From Alkalihalobacillus sp. LMS39 (lineage in GTDB: Bacteria; Bacillota; Bacilli; Bacillales; Bacillaceae_F), in NCBI RefSeq assembly GCF_022812285.1, contig NZ_CP093300.1, forward strand, positions 1,736,001-1,800,000: a stretch of 64,000 bases of DNA. Reading direction: 5' to 3'. Made by a program: the position numbers and the translations under genes. The notes below the pieces were generated by a model. It had not been told where the DNA came from, did not search any database, and worked only from the letters and a program-made list of their open reading frames with translations. Positions 8,981 through 16,934 of the stretch are shown piece by piece. Positions within the stretch are counted from its first letter, which is position 1, and every line of letters starts with the position of its first letter.

Positions 8981-9313
8981 TTAATCATTTGTTTGTTTAC
9001 TACGCCACTTATTAAATTCTAAATATTCACGAAACTGTTCTTTACTTACACCTGAATCCATAGCTTCTTTTACAATTTCAATCCATGCTGTATCAAGGTC
9101 TTCTTGGCCGGTATCTTTGTTGCCATGTAAAAGTGTTTCAACAGAAACGCCTAATACTTTTGAAATTTTTTCAAGAAATTGAATCGAAGGATTGGATTGA
9201 ATGTTTCGTTCAATAGAACTAAGATAGGATTTGGCAACACCAGCTGTTTCAGCAAGTTCTGAAAGAGACATGCCTTTTTCCTGACGGTATTTTTTAACTT
9301 GTTCTCCAATCAT
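8981..9313 (-). CDS. sinR: Biofilm master repressor SinR
   Basis: This 110-residue orthologue of B. subtilis SinR starts with MIGEQVKKYRQEKGMSLSEL. The DNA-binding domain covers residues 1-66 (VAKSYLSSIERNIQSNPSIQ), and the C-terminal SinI-like helical hook is LDTAWIEIVKEAMDSGVSKE then QFREYLEFNKWR. SinR represses matrix and motility-switch genes and is inactivated by SinI. Here two sinI-like genes lie upstream on the same strand, the nearer 83 bases away. A promoter in that gap contains a GTTCT palindrome, suggesting autoregulation. The length and both domains match the family. Confidence 0.93.
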   Translation of the reverse strand: MIGEQVKKYRQEKGMSLSELAETAGVAKSYLSSIERNIQSNPSIQFLEKISKVLGVSVETLLHGNKDTGQEDLDTAWIEIVKEAMDSGVSKEQFREYLEFNKWRSKQTND

Positions 9314-9353
9314 TTCTATCGGTTCCTCTCTGTATGAACAATATGATGTAGTT

Positions 9354-9389
9354 ATTATAACAGTTCGTTACACGTTCTGTAAATAGAAC
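9354..9389 (-). promoter_or_regulatory. sinR promoter with SinR-like palindrome
   Basis: On the minus strand, TTTACA (plus coordinates 9378-9383) and a perfect TATAAT (9354-9359) are spaced by 18 bases. The dyad GTTCTGTAAATAGAAC at 9374-9389 covers the -35. It lies between sinI and sinR, so sinR can be made separately from sinI. Autorepression is inferred. Confidence 0.55.
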
Positions 9390-9396
9390 TAAACGA

Positions 9397-9528
9397 TCAT
9401 TTTTGTTCGGTCGAATGAATAGAGAGATATTCCTTAATGTCAGGAATCGTTAATCCTAATTGTTTTGCCTCGTGAATTAATGTAATCCATTCCTGGTCCA
9501 ATACCTCATACGTTTTCATTTCCATCAT
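9397..9528 (-). CDS. sinI: SinR antagonist SinI
   Basis: This 43-residue protein carries the SinI signature LDQEWITLIHEAKQLGLTIP then DIKEYLSIH, which aligns with the SinR-binding helices of B. subtilis SinI (LDQEWVELMVEAKE). It should bind the C-terminal helices of SinR and displace it from DNA, allowing matrix gene expression. The start is ATG 9528, seven bases after GGAGGG; ATG 9525 and 9519 are alternatives. It lies directly upstream of sinR in the usual sinI-sinR order. It is shorter than the B. subtilis protein (57 residues), lacking the C-terminal tail. Confidence 0.85.
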   Translation of the reverse strand: MMEMKTYEVLDQEWITLIHEAKQLGLTIPDIKEYLSIHSTEQK

Positions 9529-10040
9529 ATTACTTCCCTCCAAAAATTAGTAAATACGAACATAACCTTTATACATATTGTAAAAAAACAGTGGTGAGAG
9601 GATAAACATGTTTAATTTTTATTGAAAGGGGTAAATATAAAATTATGTAAATATCCGGTCCGTTTGTACATTTTCATTCTATATAAAAAACACTTACTCT
9701 ATTAGTTACTAGAGTCATACTTTTAGTCATATATGTCTTTATTTATGGATGAAAAGGTGAAAAATGGAAGAAAACCTTATGGTATAGGGAAATTAAAGAC
9801 ATAACATATATGACTAAGTTTAAAAGACCAATTAATTTATTTGATAAACTAAGTCTTTCGTTTTCGTTCGACAATATCGTTCAAAATTCTTGTAGGACCA
9901 TAGTTTTTAATCAGGTTCTAAAGTCCTGTTTATCCAAAAGGTAAGTAATAAAATAATAATAACGTCATCAAAAAGAAGGATTATACAAATAAATGACAAA
10001 TTGCTTCGGCGATCTAGGACTATAGAAGAGGATTCGTCAC
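9529..10040. other. Intergenic region between two sinI-like genes with a long hairpin and a Spo0A-like box
   Basis: No gene was found in this 512-base stretch. It contains a long imperfect inverted repeat: the arm at 9723-9741 pairs with 9794-9817, where the second arm carries five extra bases. The loop of about 50 bases holds a smaller AAGGT/ACCTT pairing. A perfect 0A box (TGTCGAA on the minus strand, plus 9867-9873) lies about 340 bases upstream of sinI. In B. subtilis sinI is activated by Spo0A~P, so this site may be functional, though it is distant. The hairpin could be a small RNA or a structured leader. Confidence 0.45.
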
Positions 10041-10178
10041 TTAGTTGCGTTTTTCGTGGATAAATTGTCTTACTTCTTCTGGTGAAAGGCCTTGCTGAAT
10101 CGCTATTTTCATTAAAATTACCCATTCTTGGTCCAATTCATCATTATGACTTCCATGACTTTTTAAATTCTCACTCAT
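10041..10178 (-). CDS. Second SinI-like SinR antagonist
   Basis: This 45-residue protein has the core LDQEWVILMKIAIQQGLSPE then EVRQFIHEKRN, which fits the SinI/SlrA antagonist family as well as the adjacent sinI product does. ATG 10178 is preceded by AAGGGGGA at seven bases. It reads toward sinI and sinR but is separated from sinI by about 510 bases, so it probably has its own promoter. A SinR-type dyad sits 37 bases upstream of its start, suggesting it is itself repressed by SinR. This resembles the slrA arrangement of B. subtilis, where a second antagonist feeds into the switch. Confidence 0.8.
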   Translation of the reverse strand: MSENLKSHGSHNDELDQEWVILMKIAIQQGLSPEEVRQFIHEKRN

Positions 10179-10214
10179 AACAAATCCCCCTTACGAAGAA
10201 ATAATACACTATAC

Positions 10215-10230
10215 GTTCATTATAAAGAAC
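10215..10230 (-). promoter_or_regulatory. SinR-type operator upstream of the second sinI-like gene
   Basis: GTTCATTATAAAGAAC is an imperfect dyad of the SinR half-site, located 37-52 bases upstream of the start codon of the minus-strand gene. Confidence 0.5.
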
Positions 10231-10451
10231 TGTTTGGGTATTTCAAACCGCGAATATATGTGTATTTAGAAGAAAAACAAAGAAAAACAGAGAATGTCGT
10301 TCGTTATATAAGAATAAAGTCCTTTTATTGGAAATTTCTTTGATGATTTAAAGAAAAAACAAATGCGATTTTATTTTTTTTTCGGTGTACAGACACGACC
10401 AAGCCCAAGAAAACATAGACATAAGATAACAGTCTAGTTGGGGGTGAGATT

Positions 10452-11162
10452 GTGTCCAGTATATTTGCTGCTCTAACGTATTTTGTAAAAGAAATTCTTT
10501 TGTTCGTATCTTATGTGAAAAATAACGCATTTCCACAACCATTAAAAAAAGAAGAAGAACAAAAATACTTAAAGCTTATGGAAGAAGGTGACCCAGAAGC
10601 GAGAAACCTATTAATCGAACACAACCTCCGTTTGGTTGCACATATTGTAAAGAAATTTGAAAATACAAGGGAAGATACAGAAGATTTAATTTCGATCGGA
10701 ACAATTGGTTTAATTAAAGCGATTGAAAGTTATTCTGCTGGAAAAGGGACGAAGTTAGCCACCTATGCTGCCAGGTGTATAGAAAACGAAATATTGATGC
10801 ATCTTAGAGCATTAAAAAAAGTGAAAAAAGATGTTTCGTTGCATGACCCAATTGGGACAGATAAGGAAGGAAATGAAATTACGTTAATTGATGTATTACA
10901 AGAAGAATCAGACGACATCGTTGATACGATCCAATTAAAAATGGAGAAAAAACAAATTTATGATTATATTGACGTCCTTGATGGTCGAGAACGGGAAGTC
11001 ATTGTTGGTCGGTTTGGTCTTGATTTAAAAAAAGAAAGAACACAGCGAGAAATTGCAAAGGAATTAAACATATCACGAAGTTATGTTTCTCGGATCGAAA
11101 AGCGGGCGTTAATGAAGTTGTTTCATGAGTTTTATAAGAGAAATCAAGAACAAGGAAAATAA
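10452..11162 (+). CDS. sigK: Pro-sigma-K, late mother-cell sigma factor
   Basis: This 236-residue sigma-70-family factor is nearly identical in its core to B. subtilis sigma-K. It directs late mother-cell transcription for coat assembly. The membrane-binding pro-sequence (residues 1-20, hydrophobic KEILLFVS) precedes the [11 protein letters not shown] segment where SpoIVFB cleaves. Region 2 is [20 protein letters not shown] then [18 protein letters not shown]; region 4 ends in [20 protein letters not shown]. The gene is continuous, with no skin-type intervening element. The GTG start follows GGGGGTGAG. It neighbours the sin genes rather than the B. subtilis context. Confidence 0.95.
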   Translation: MSSIFAALTYFVKEILLFVSYVKNNAFPQPLKKEEEQKYLKLMEEGDPEARNLLIEHNLRLVAHIVKKFENTREDTEDLISIGTIGLIKAIESYSAGKGTKLATYAARCIENEILMHLRALKKVKKDVSLHDPIGTDKEGNEITLIDVLQEESDDIVDTIQLKMEKKQIYDYIDVLDGREREVIVGRFGLDLKKERTQREIAKELNISRSYVSRIEKRALMKLFHEFYKRNQEQGK

Positions 11163-11169
11163 ATTAGAA

Positions 11170-11205
11170 GGTTGTAAAGGGAAGAATTCTTTACAGCCTT
11201 TTTTA
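11170..11205 (+). terminator. Terminator of sigK
   Basis: GGTTGTAAAG pairs with CTTTACAGCC (9 of 10 base pairs) across a nine-base loop, followed by a run of T residues, eight bases after the sigK stop. Confidence 0.85.
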
Positions 11206-11331
11206 TATTAAAAGTGAAACTTTCAATATATTTACAGTGTGAAGTATCTATGATTCAATATGATTATGTGAAATTTGTACGCAAGGGGACCGTATGTATT
11301 TGTAAAAAATGAATAAAGGAGTATGTCCTAT

Positions 11332-11634
11332 ATGACAATAGCCGTTTTAATTAGTGTAGTGTTATCTTTGGCCGTTTCGACATGTCTTTGCATATGGATA
11401 TTCAAAAGGAAAGAGAATAAGCGATTGGCGATATTCTTTGGATTTTTAGTGAATTCACTATTGCTTATTAGTGTAGCTATCTTCTTTTATAAACTAGATA
11501 GTCAGTTTTTTCATTATCGAGCAATGGGGTTATTTGAAAGTTTAGGAATTTTAGCATTCCCTTTTTTTATCCCGATTCTGACTTGTGTTAATTTTTACAT
11601 CCTTCAATCTGTGAGAAAAACTACAATTGGATAA
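11332..11634 (+). CDS. Small three-helix membrane protein
   Basis: This 100-residue protein has three predicted membrane helices: MTIAVLISVVLSLAVSTCLC; residues 26-50 around LAIFFGFLVNSLLLISVAIF; and a third around LGILAFPFFIPILTCVNFYI. Basic residues follow the first and third helices. ATG 11332 is preferred over 11323 because AAAGGAG sits about ten bases before it and only two bases before the earlier codon. It stands about 35 bases before a small zinc-ribbon gene. No family was recognised; its position after sigK does not prove a sporulation role. Confidence 0.65.
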   Translation: MTIAVLISVVLSLAVSTCLCIWIFKRKENKRLAIFFGFLVNSLLLISVAIFFYKLDSQFFHYRAMGLFESLGILAFPFFIPILTCVNFYILQSVRKTTIG

Positions 11635-11669
11635 AGAATTAGGTGGAAATAGTGTGTGTGGGGGATTTT

Positions 11670-11828
11670 ATGTTGAAGTGGTTAAATTTTTTTTCTAAAA
11701 AACAGTGTTATTTTTGTAAAGCAAAGAGCCATAGCTTTGCTAAGTATAAAGATGATAAGGGAGTCATTGTATATGTCTGTACTTTATGTCTTGAATATGC
11801 GGAGAGAAGAGCGTTGAGAAAGTTTTAA
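11670..11828 (+). CDS. Small zinc-ribbon protein
   Basis: This 52-residue basic protein has two CxxC knuckles (CYFC near residue 12 and CTLC near residue 39) separated by about 23 residues, a typical zinc-ribbon spacing. ATG 11670 follows GTGGGGGAT; an in-frame extension to 11643 has no ribosome-binding site. The upstream small membrane-protein gene is 35 bases away and may be in the same transcript. The function is unknown. Confidence 0.65.
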   Translation: MLKWLNFFSKKQCYFCKAKSHSFAKYKDDKGVIVYVCTLCLEYAERRALRKF

Positions 11829-11850
11829 GTGCCATTGTGGCACTTTTTTT
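11827..11850 (+). terminator. Intrinsic terminator
   Basis: AAGTGCCA, a three-base loop and TGGCACTT are followed by a T run. The stem overlaps the stop codon of the zinc-ribbon gene. Confidence 0.85.
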
Positions 11851-11864
11851 AGTTGAAGCAGTGC

Positions 11865-12050
11865 TAACGGACATTCGTTCCGCTATTTCAGAAATAGTTA
11901 AGGTTTCTCAGAGGCTATCGGACATCAGTTCCGTTATATGACCGAACTAGGAGGAGAAACGCCTCTTTTTTGCAATGTAACGGAACCAATGTCCGTTAAC
12001 TGTCAGAAAATAGTGTTTTTCTGTAAATTAGCGGAATAGATGTCCGATAC
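11865..12050. repeat. Four-box intergenic repeat element, copy A (intact)
   Basis: Four copies of a 15-base dyad CGGA-N7-TCCG have cores at 11868-11882, 11919-11933, 11981-11995 and 12032-12046. The offsets are 51, 62 and 51 bases, so the element is symmetric. Boxes 1 and 2 read CGGACAT...TTCCG; boxes 3 and 4 are their inverted forms. Box 1 pairs with 4 and box 2 with 3, and the spacers between them are also partly complementary, giving one imperfect hairpin of about 185 bases. Its apex (11951-11965) is a small GAGG/CCTC hairpin followed by TTTTTT. A second copy with the same geometry lies at 54388-55962. It sits between convergent genes. Confidence 0.85.
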
Positions 12051-12077
12051 GAGAAAAACGAGTAAGCCGTGGATACC

Positions 12078-12575
12078 TTATTCGACATCTATGATTTTTT
12101 GGGAACGGTGAATCCAGTGTACATATTCAGAGCCGTGAAAGTCTTCATTAACTTCTTTTAAAAATTGCAAAAAATACGTTGTTTGTTCATGGTCTCGCTC
12201 CGTGCTTCTTTCTAATTTATCTTCTATATAATTAAAAAGTAAATATGTATCTGAAAACGATTGCCGGTGCAATGCTTCTCCTTTATCGGTAGGTGTTACA
12301 TAGGTTATTCTACGGTCGGTTTCTTTTTTAGCTGTTTGAACAAACCCTTTTTCAATGAGACGTTTTATAACTTGCATTACCGTTGAAATGTCGAGTAAAC
12401 CGACTTCAGCGATTTCAGACATTGTAATTTCTTTTTCGACAAAAACAATACATAAGATGTGATGTTCAGATGCTGTTAAACCAATGTTTTCTGCTGCTTT
12501 TTCTAAATCATTTTCAAGAATTTTTGTCAATCCACGGATATTGTTTACTAAAACATGTAAGTAGCTTTTATCCAT
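12078..12575 (-). CDS. Hpr-like MarR-family regulator
   Basis: This 165-residue MarR-type winged-helix protein contains LTASEHHILCIVFVEKEITM then SEIAEVGLLDISTVMQVIKR, and the wing KKETDRRITYVTPTDKGEAL. The EHHILCI motif and the HTH resemble Hpr (ScoC) of B. subtilis, a repressor of exoprotease and sporulation genes, although this protein is shorter (Hpr is about 200 residues). ATG 12575 follows AAGGAGG at four bases; an upstream in-frame ATG at 12608 has no comparable site. It is divergent from dps. The exact orthology is uncertain. Confidence 0.78.
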   Translation of the reverse strand: MDKSYLHVLVNNIRGLTKILENDLEKAAENIGLTASEHHILCIVFVEKEITMSEIAEVGLLDISTVMQVIKRLIEKGFVQTAKKETDRRITYVTPTDKGEALHRQSFSDTYLLFNYIEDKLERSTERDHEQTTYFLQFLKEVNEDFHGSEYVHWIHRSQKIIDVE

Positions 12576-12744
12576 AATTCCTCCTTGCATTCCAATCATA
12601 TTGGACACATAAAAAAAGGATTTCCCAATGGGTTAAGAAATATACAACATTACTAAGGGAAGGAAAAAAATTCATAATATCTCAATATCTTCTGTAAAAA
12701 GAACTTTGTTAAAATGAAAGCAAAGAACAAATAAAATTCCTTGA

Positions 12745-12759
12745 TTATAATAATTATAA
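12745..12759 (+). promoter_or_regulatory. PerR box of dps
   Basis: TTATAATAATTATAA is a perfect match to the PerR consensus TTATAATnATTATAA. It lies 73 bases upstream of the dps start, with further AT-rich partial copies downstream. This predicts peroxide and metal control as for B. subtilis mrgA. Confidence 0.8.
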
Positions 12760-12832
12760 TTTGATATTAATTATAATTTGTGTTATTATAATGGTAGATA
12801 TGGTAGATAAGGAAATAGGGGAGTGATTGTAA

Positions 12833-13270
12833 ATGGAAAATCAATTAGTAGAAAAATTAAATCGTCAACTCGCAAACTGGAATGTGTTGTATACAAAACT
12901 TCATAATTACCATTGGAATGTAACGGGACCTGACTTTTTTACGTTGCATGCAAAGTTTGAAGAATATTACACAGAAGCCGCTACTCATATTGATGCAATT
13001 GCAGAACGAATTTTAACGATTAAAGGAAAACCGCTTGCATCATTAAAAGAATATTTAGAGGTATCTACGATTGAAGAAGCAACAGGAGCAGAGCAAGCGA
13101 GAGACATGGTTGCATCAGTAGCTGCAGATTTTGAAGCTTTAATCGAAGAGTCTAATGAGGTAATTGAAAAAAGTACTGAGGAAAACGATGAATCAACTGG
13201 AGATATGTTCATTCAAATTAAAACATCATTAGAGCAGCATACGTGGATGCTTAAAGCGTACTTAGGATAA
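12833..13270 (+). CDS. dps: Dps/MrgA ferritin-like DNA-protecting protein
   Basis: This 145-residue protein forms Dps dodecamers that bind DNA non-specifically and oxidise and store iron using H2O2. The ferroxidase ligands are in NYHWNVTGPDFFTLHAKFEE and ATHIDAIAERI. It is closest in form to B. subtilis MrgA. A perfect PerR box lies upstream, so induction by peroxide and repression by Mn/Fe is likely. It is monocistronic with its own terminator. The start ATG follows AGGGGAGTG. Confidence 0.92.
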   Translation: MENQLVEKLNRQLANWNVLYTKLHNYHWNVTGPDFFTLHAKFEEYYTEAATHIDAIAERILTIKGKPLASLKEYLEVSTIEEATGAEQARDMVASVAADFEALIEESNEVIEKSTEENDESTGDMFIQIKTSLEQHTWMLKAYLG

Positions 13271-13274
13271 TATG

Positions 13275-13313
13275 AAAAAAGCCGTTTCTCAAATTAAAAT
13301 GAGACGGCTTTTT
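13275..13313 (+). terminator. Terminator of dps
   Basis: AAAAGCCGTTTCTCA and TGAGACGGCTTTT form a stem flanked by A and T runs. Confidence 0.88.
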
Positions 13314-13407
13314 CTTTGTAAAATTAAAATAAAGAAATGAATCGACTGGCTCTTTTCTTTACATTTTTATAGAATAGAAGAAATGAACAAAAAATGAGGG
13401 AATGAGC

Positions 13408-15315
13408 ATGTCAATTTTTGCAGTAGAAAATTTATATAAAACATATGGGGAAAAAACGTTATTTGATCACATTTCATTTACAATTGCGCCAAATCAACGC
13501 ATTGGTTTAATCGGTATAAATGGAACAGGAAAATCTACATTACTAAAAGTAATGGCGGGGATAGAAGGCGCTGAAGAGGGAGAGTGTATTCGTTCTAACC
13601 AACTAACTCTTGAATATTTGTCACAACAGCCAGAGTTAGATGAACAATTAACAGTGTTAGAACAAATCTATTATGGTCCGACCCAAAAATTGACGGCAAT
13701 GCGTCAATACGAAAACGCATTACATGAAATAGAAAATGAACCTGATAATGAGCTTAAGCAAAAACAATTATTACAGGCTCAACAAAAGATGGATGAATGT
13801 GAAGCTTGGGATGCGATAGCTGAGGCCAAGACAATATTAACGAAGCTTGGAATTACAAATTTCACGGGAGCCATTGCTCATATGTCCGGTGGGCAAAAAA
13901 AACGGATTGCGTTAGCAAAAGCGTTGATCCAACCAGCTGACGTTTTATTATTAGATGAGCCGACAAACCATTTAGATAATCATACAATTGAATGGTTAGA
14001 AAGTCACCTTGCTCAGTATCGCGGTGCTCTTGTGCTCGTAACACATGACCGTTACTTTCTAAATCGTGTAACAAATCATATTTTTGAGCTAGACAAGGGG
14101 CAGTTATATCCGTATGTTGGCAATTATGAAGCTTTTTTGGAGAAAAAGGCAGAGCGCGAACTGATTGCTGAACAAAAAGAATCGAAGCGTCAAAGTTTAT
14201 TGAAACGTGAGCTAGCGTGGATGAGAAAAGGGGCAAAAGCTCGAACGACAAAGCAAAAAGCAAGAATTCAACGATTTGAAGCACTACAAGATGAAAAAGA
14301 GGTAGTGAATACTGAGACATTAGACTTTGCCATCGGTTCAGTACGACTTGGCAAAAAAGTAATTGAAATCAATGATGTATCGAAACATTTTGAACAGAAG
14401 TGTGTCATTTCACAGTTGCATTATCTAATTACCCGTGGGGAACGATTAGGGATTATTGGACCAAATGGTAGCGGGAAAACGACATTGTTAAACATACTAG
14501 CAGGGCGAGTACAACCAGACTCAGGTACCGTTGATATTGGTGAAACAGTTAAAATTGGATATTATACGCAGGATGACCAAGAAATAAATGAAGACTTGCG
14601 GGTGATTGAGTATATTAAAGAAGTAGCAGAAGTGGTGTATACTCCAACAGGTGATGTGATAACAGCAGAACAGATGCTAGAACGGTTTCTTTTTTCTCGA
14701 GCGGCTCAGTGGACTTATATTCGCAGATTATCAGGTGGGGAACGGAGACGACTCTATTTATTAAAAGTACTCATGGGCGAACCGAATGTACTTTTTCTAG
14801 ATGAGCCGACAAATGATTTAGATACAGAAACGTTAACCGTATTGGAAGATTATTTAGACCAGTTTCCAGGAGTTGTGTTAACGGTCTCCCATGATCGTTA
14901 TTTTTTAGATAAAGTTGTAGACCACCTATTAGTGTTCAAGGGTGAAGGAGAGGTGATTCGGTTTCAAGGAAGCTATTCAGATTATCGTGAAATCGAAAAG
15001 ATGGAAGAAGAAGAAAAGCTAATGGCCAGACAAATTGAAAAAGAAAAAGTACAAAAAGAACAACCAAAAACGAAAAGGAAAAAGCTCTCCTATAAGGACC
15101 AGCAAGAATGGAATACAATTGAAGAAAAAATAGAAAAGCTAGAAGAAAAGAAAGAACAACTAGAGCAATTAATCATTGAAGCGGGTAGCGATTACGGAAA
15201 AATACAAGATATGATGAAGGAACAAAAAGAAGTAGAAGAAGAACTTGAGAAGACGATTGAACGATGGACTGAATTGTCGTTATTACTAGAAGAAATTGAA
15301 GAAGGAAAAAACTAA
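13408..15315 (+). CDS. yfmR: ABC-F family ATPase (YfmR/Uup type)
   Basis: This 635-residue cytosolic protein has two ABC ATPase domains and no membrane segments. Walker A motifs are GINGTGKST (near 36) and GPNGSGKTT (near 350). Signatures are MSGGQKKR and LSGGERRR, and the Walker B motifs are VLLLDEPTNHLD and VLFLDEPTNDLD. The inter-domain linker is basic (about 240-310), and a C-terminal coiled coil spans about 550-630. This layout matches B. subtilis YfmR and E. coli Uup, translation factors that relieve stalled ribosomes. ATG 13408 is preferred over 13402 from the spacing to GAGGGA. It is a single gene with its own terminator. Confidence 0.88.
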   Translation: MSIFAVENLYKTYGEKTLFDHISFTIAPNQRIGLIGINGTGKSTLLKVMAGIEGAEEGECIRSNQLTLEYLSQQPELDEQLTVLEQIYYGPTQKLTAMRQYENALHEIENEPDNELKQKQLLQAQQKMDECEAWDAIAEAKTILTKLGITNFTGAIAHMSGGQKKRIALAKALIQPADVLLLDEPTNHLDNHTIEWLESHLAQYRGALVLVTHDRYFLNRVTNHIFELDKGQLYPYVGNYEAFLEKKAERELIAEQKESKRQSLLKRELAWMRKGAKARTTKQKARIQRFEALQDEKEVVNTETLDFAIGSVRLGKKVIEINDVSKHFEQKCVISQLHYLITRGERLGIIGPNGSGKTTLLNILAGRVQPDSGTVDIGETVKIGYYTQDDQEINEDLRVIEYIKEVAEVVYTPTGDVITAEQMLERFLFSRAAQWTYIRRLSGGERRRLYLLKVLMGEPNVLFLDEPTNDLDTETLTVLEDYLDQFPGVVLTVSHDRYFLDKVVDHLLVFKGEGEVIRFQGSYSDYREIEKMEEEEKLMARQIEKEKVQKEQPKTKRKKLSYKDQQEWNTIEEKIEKLEEKKEQLEQLIIEAGSDYGKIQDMMKEQKEVEEELEKTIERWTELSLLLEEIEEGKN

Positions 15316-15322
15316 AAGAAGC

Positions 15323-15361
15323 AAGCACGGACAAATGGAGTTGATTTGTCCGTGCTTTTTG
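15323..15361. terminator. Intrinsic terminator between convergent genes
   Basis: AAGCACGGACAAAT pairs perfectly with ATTTGTCCGTGCTT and is followed by TTTTT. Confidence 0.9.
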
Positions 15362-15375
15362 TTTAGGTAGTAAAG

Positions 15376-16056
15376 TTAAACGGCAGAACGTTTTAAGGTC
15401 ACATAACTTAATAGTGCAAAAACGAAACAAATAGGGATAAAGATAAATAAAGGATACGCGCTACTCTCTACCAATCCTTGTATCCATTTAAATAAGGAAT
15501 GTTGCACATTAGGAATGAGGAAAATGAGTACGCATAATGAGATAACACAGTATACGGCGATTTTCCCGTAACGATAAAGCAAGGAAGCTAAAAAGAAATT
15601 AACAAAGCCAAATAATAGAAAGAGCATCCAGTCAATTATAATATCATTCAATGAATAGGCAGGCATCTCTAAAAAATGCGTTAAATATAAAAATTGAATT
15701 TGTTCAGCATGGAAGAAATCGACGATAACATTGATGGAAAAGTTAAAAAGCTGATTTATTAAAGCCAAACCTAGCGTAAATAAGACGAGAAAAATAGAAT
15801 AGTGAGTGACGTATTGTTTTCTAGTTACCCCTAAATGAATCGTGAAAGGGAACATCCCTTTTACTGAAACAAAGCTAGTAATCGCAATAAATATGATGAC
15901 AGGCATTGTCGTGACCATAATCATATTGGTAGATTCAAACATAAACGAGATAACGAGTGAAAATATCGAAGTAATGGCTAAAATTGACCAAAAAATTAAT
16001 ATAGATGAACGGGTATCCATAAGTTGAATTCGGTAAAAAGTTAATGGTTGACTCAT
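15376..16056 (-). CDS. ABC transporter permease, membrane subunit
   Basis: This 226-residue protein has six hydrophobic helices. An N-terminal cytoplasmic start (MSQPLTFYRIQLMDTRSSI) leads into the first helix, and it ends with a basic tail (VTLKRSAV). It overlaps the stop of the ATP-binding subunit by four bases, so it is translationally coupled and is almost certainly its membrane partner. The family resembles the small permeases of YhcF/YtrA-type GntR-linked exporters. The substrate is unknown; such systems often answer cell-envelope stress. Confidence 0.75.
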   Translation of the reverse strand: MSQPLTFYRIQLMDTRSSILIFWSILAITSIFSLVISFMFESTNMIMVTTMPVIIFIAITSFVSVKGMFPFTIHLGVTRKQYVTHYSIFLVLFTLGLALINQLFNFSINVIVDFFHAEQIQFLYLTHFLEMPAYSLNDIIIDWMLFLLFGFVNFFLASLLYRYGKIAVYCVISLCVLIFLIPNVQHSLFKWIQGLVESSAYPLFIFIPICFVFALLSYVTLKRSAV

Positions 16057-16934
16057 TTTATTCTCTCCATTCCTTCAGATAATTTTGAAGCATTAATCAT
16101 GACTTCTTGGATAGGAAGGACTCGTTTTTTTACTGTTGGTGGTAGCGACTGTAATTGACGATGGCGGTCAAGCACAGTAACGGCATAATCGCCCATGAAT
16201 GTTTTATCGTATAATACCGTAACATTGTGTAACAGCGGGGTGATTTCTTCTTTAGAGCCAGTTAGTGTGAAAACTGATTCTGCAATCGTATCTGTGTCTT
16301 CATGTAAAACTAATGATCCTTTATCTAAAATGATAACTTCTTGAAATAGGTTGCTAACTTCATCAATTAAATGAGTTGAAAAAATAATCGTTCGAGGTTG
16401 TTGTGTGTATTCCTCAAGTAAAATATTATAAAAAGTTTGTCTTGCTGCAGCATCCATACCAATATAAGGCTCATCAAAAATTGTAATAGGGGCTTTACTG
16501 GCTAAACCTACAGTAATTCCAAGTGCAGATCCCATACCTTTTGATAATTGTGAGATGCGTTTTTGAATAGGCAAGGAAAATTCTTTTAATAAATCTAAAG
16601 CGAGTTCATTATCCCAATTTGGATAAAAGGAAGGCAAGATTGTGAGTAAATCTTTTATTTTTAATGTATCTTTAAAGTTTCCGCTTTCTTTAATAAAACA
16701 AATTTGTTTTTGAATGTTAGCATTATCAAAAGGTTGTTCTCCAAGTACTTCTATTGAGCCAGAAGTAGGAAGGAGTTGACCTGTTATCATTCTCATTAAC
16801 GTTGTTTTTCCTGCACCATTTCGTCCTAGTAATCCGTAAATTTTATTTTCTTCAAGTGAACATGTCATAGGTGTGATAATTTCTTGTTTTTTCATCGATT
16901 TTGAAACAGACTTGAGCGTAATTGCGTTTTTCAT
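16053..16934 (-). CDS. ABC transporter ATP-binding subunit
   Basis: This 293-residue ATPase has Walker A GRNGAGKTT (near 36), signature LSKGMGS (near 133), Walker B ITIFDEPYIGMD and the switch His in IIFSTHLIDEV. The signature motif deviates from LSGGQ, as in the YtrB/YhcG group. It is the second gene of a gntR-ATPase-permease operon with four-base overlaps on both sides. The C-terminal 80 residues form an extra domain after the ATPase core. It powers the adjacent permease, probably for export. Confidence 0.85.
   Translation of the reverse strand: MKNAITLKSVSKSMKKQEIITPMTCSLEENKIYGLLGRNGAGKTTLMRMITGQLLPTSGSIEVLGEQPFDNANIQKQICFIKESGNFKDTLKIKDLLTILPSFYPNWDNELALDLLKEFSLPIQKRISQLSKGMGSALGITVGLASKAPITIFDEPYIGMDAAARQTFYNILLEEYTQQPRTIIFSTHLIDEVSNLFQEVIILDKGSLVLHEDTDTIAESVFTLTGSKEEITPLLHNVTVLYDKTFMGDYAVTVLDRHRQLQSLPPTVKKRVLPIQEVMINASKLSEGMERIK

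Noticed and set aside
13862-14320. 152-codon minus-strand frame opposite the ABC-F gene
   Set aside because: It is a shadow of a conserved coding sequence and shows no motif.
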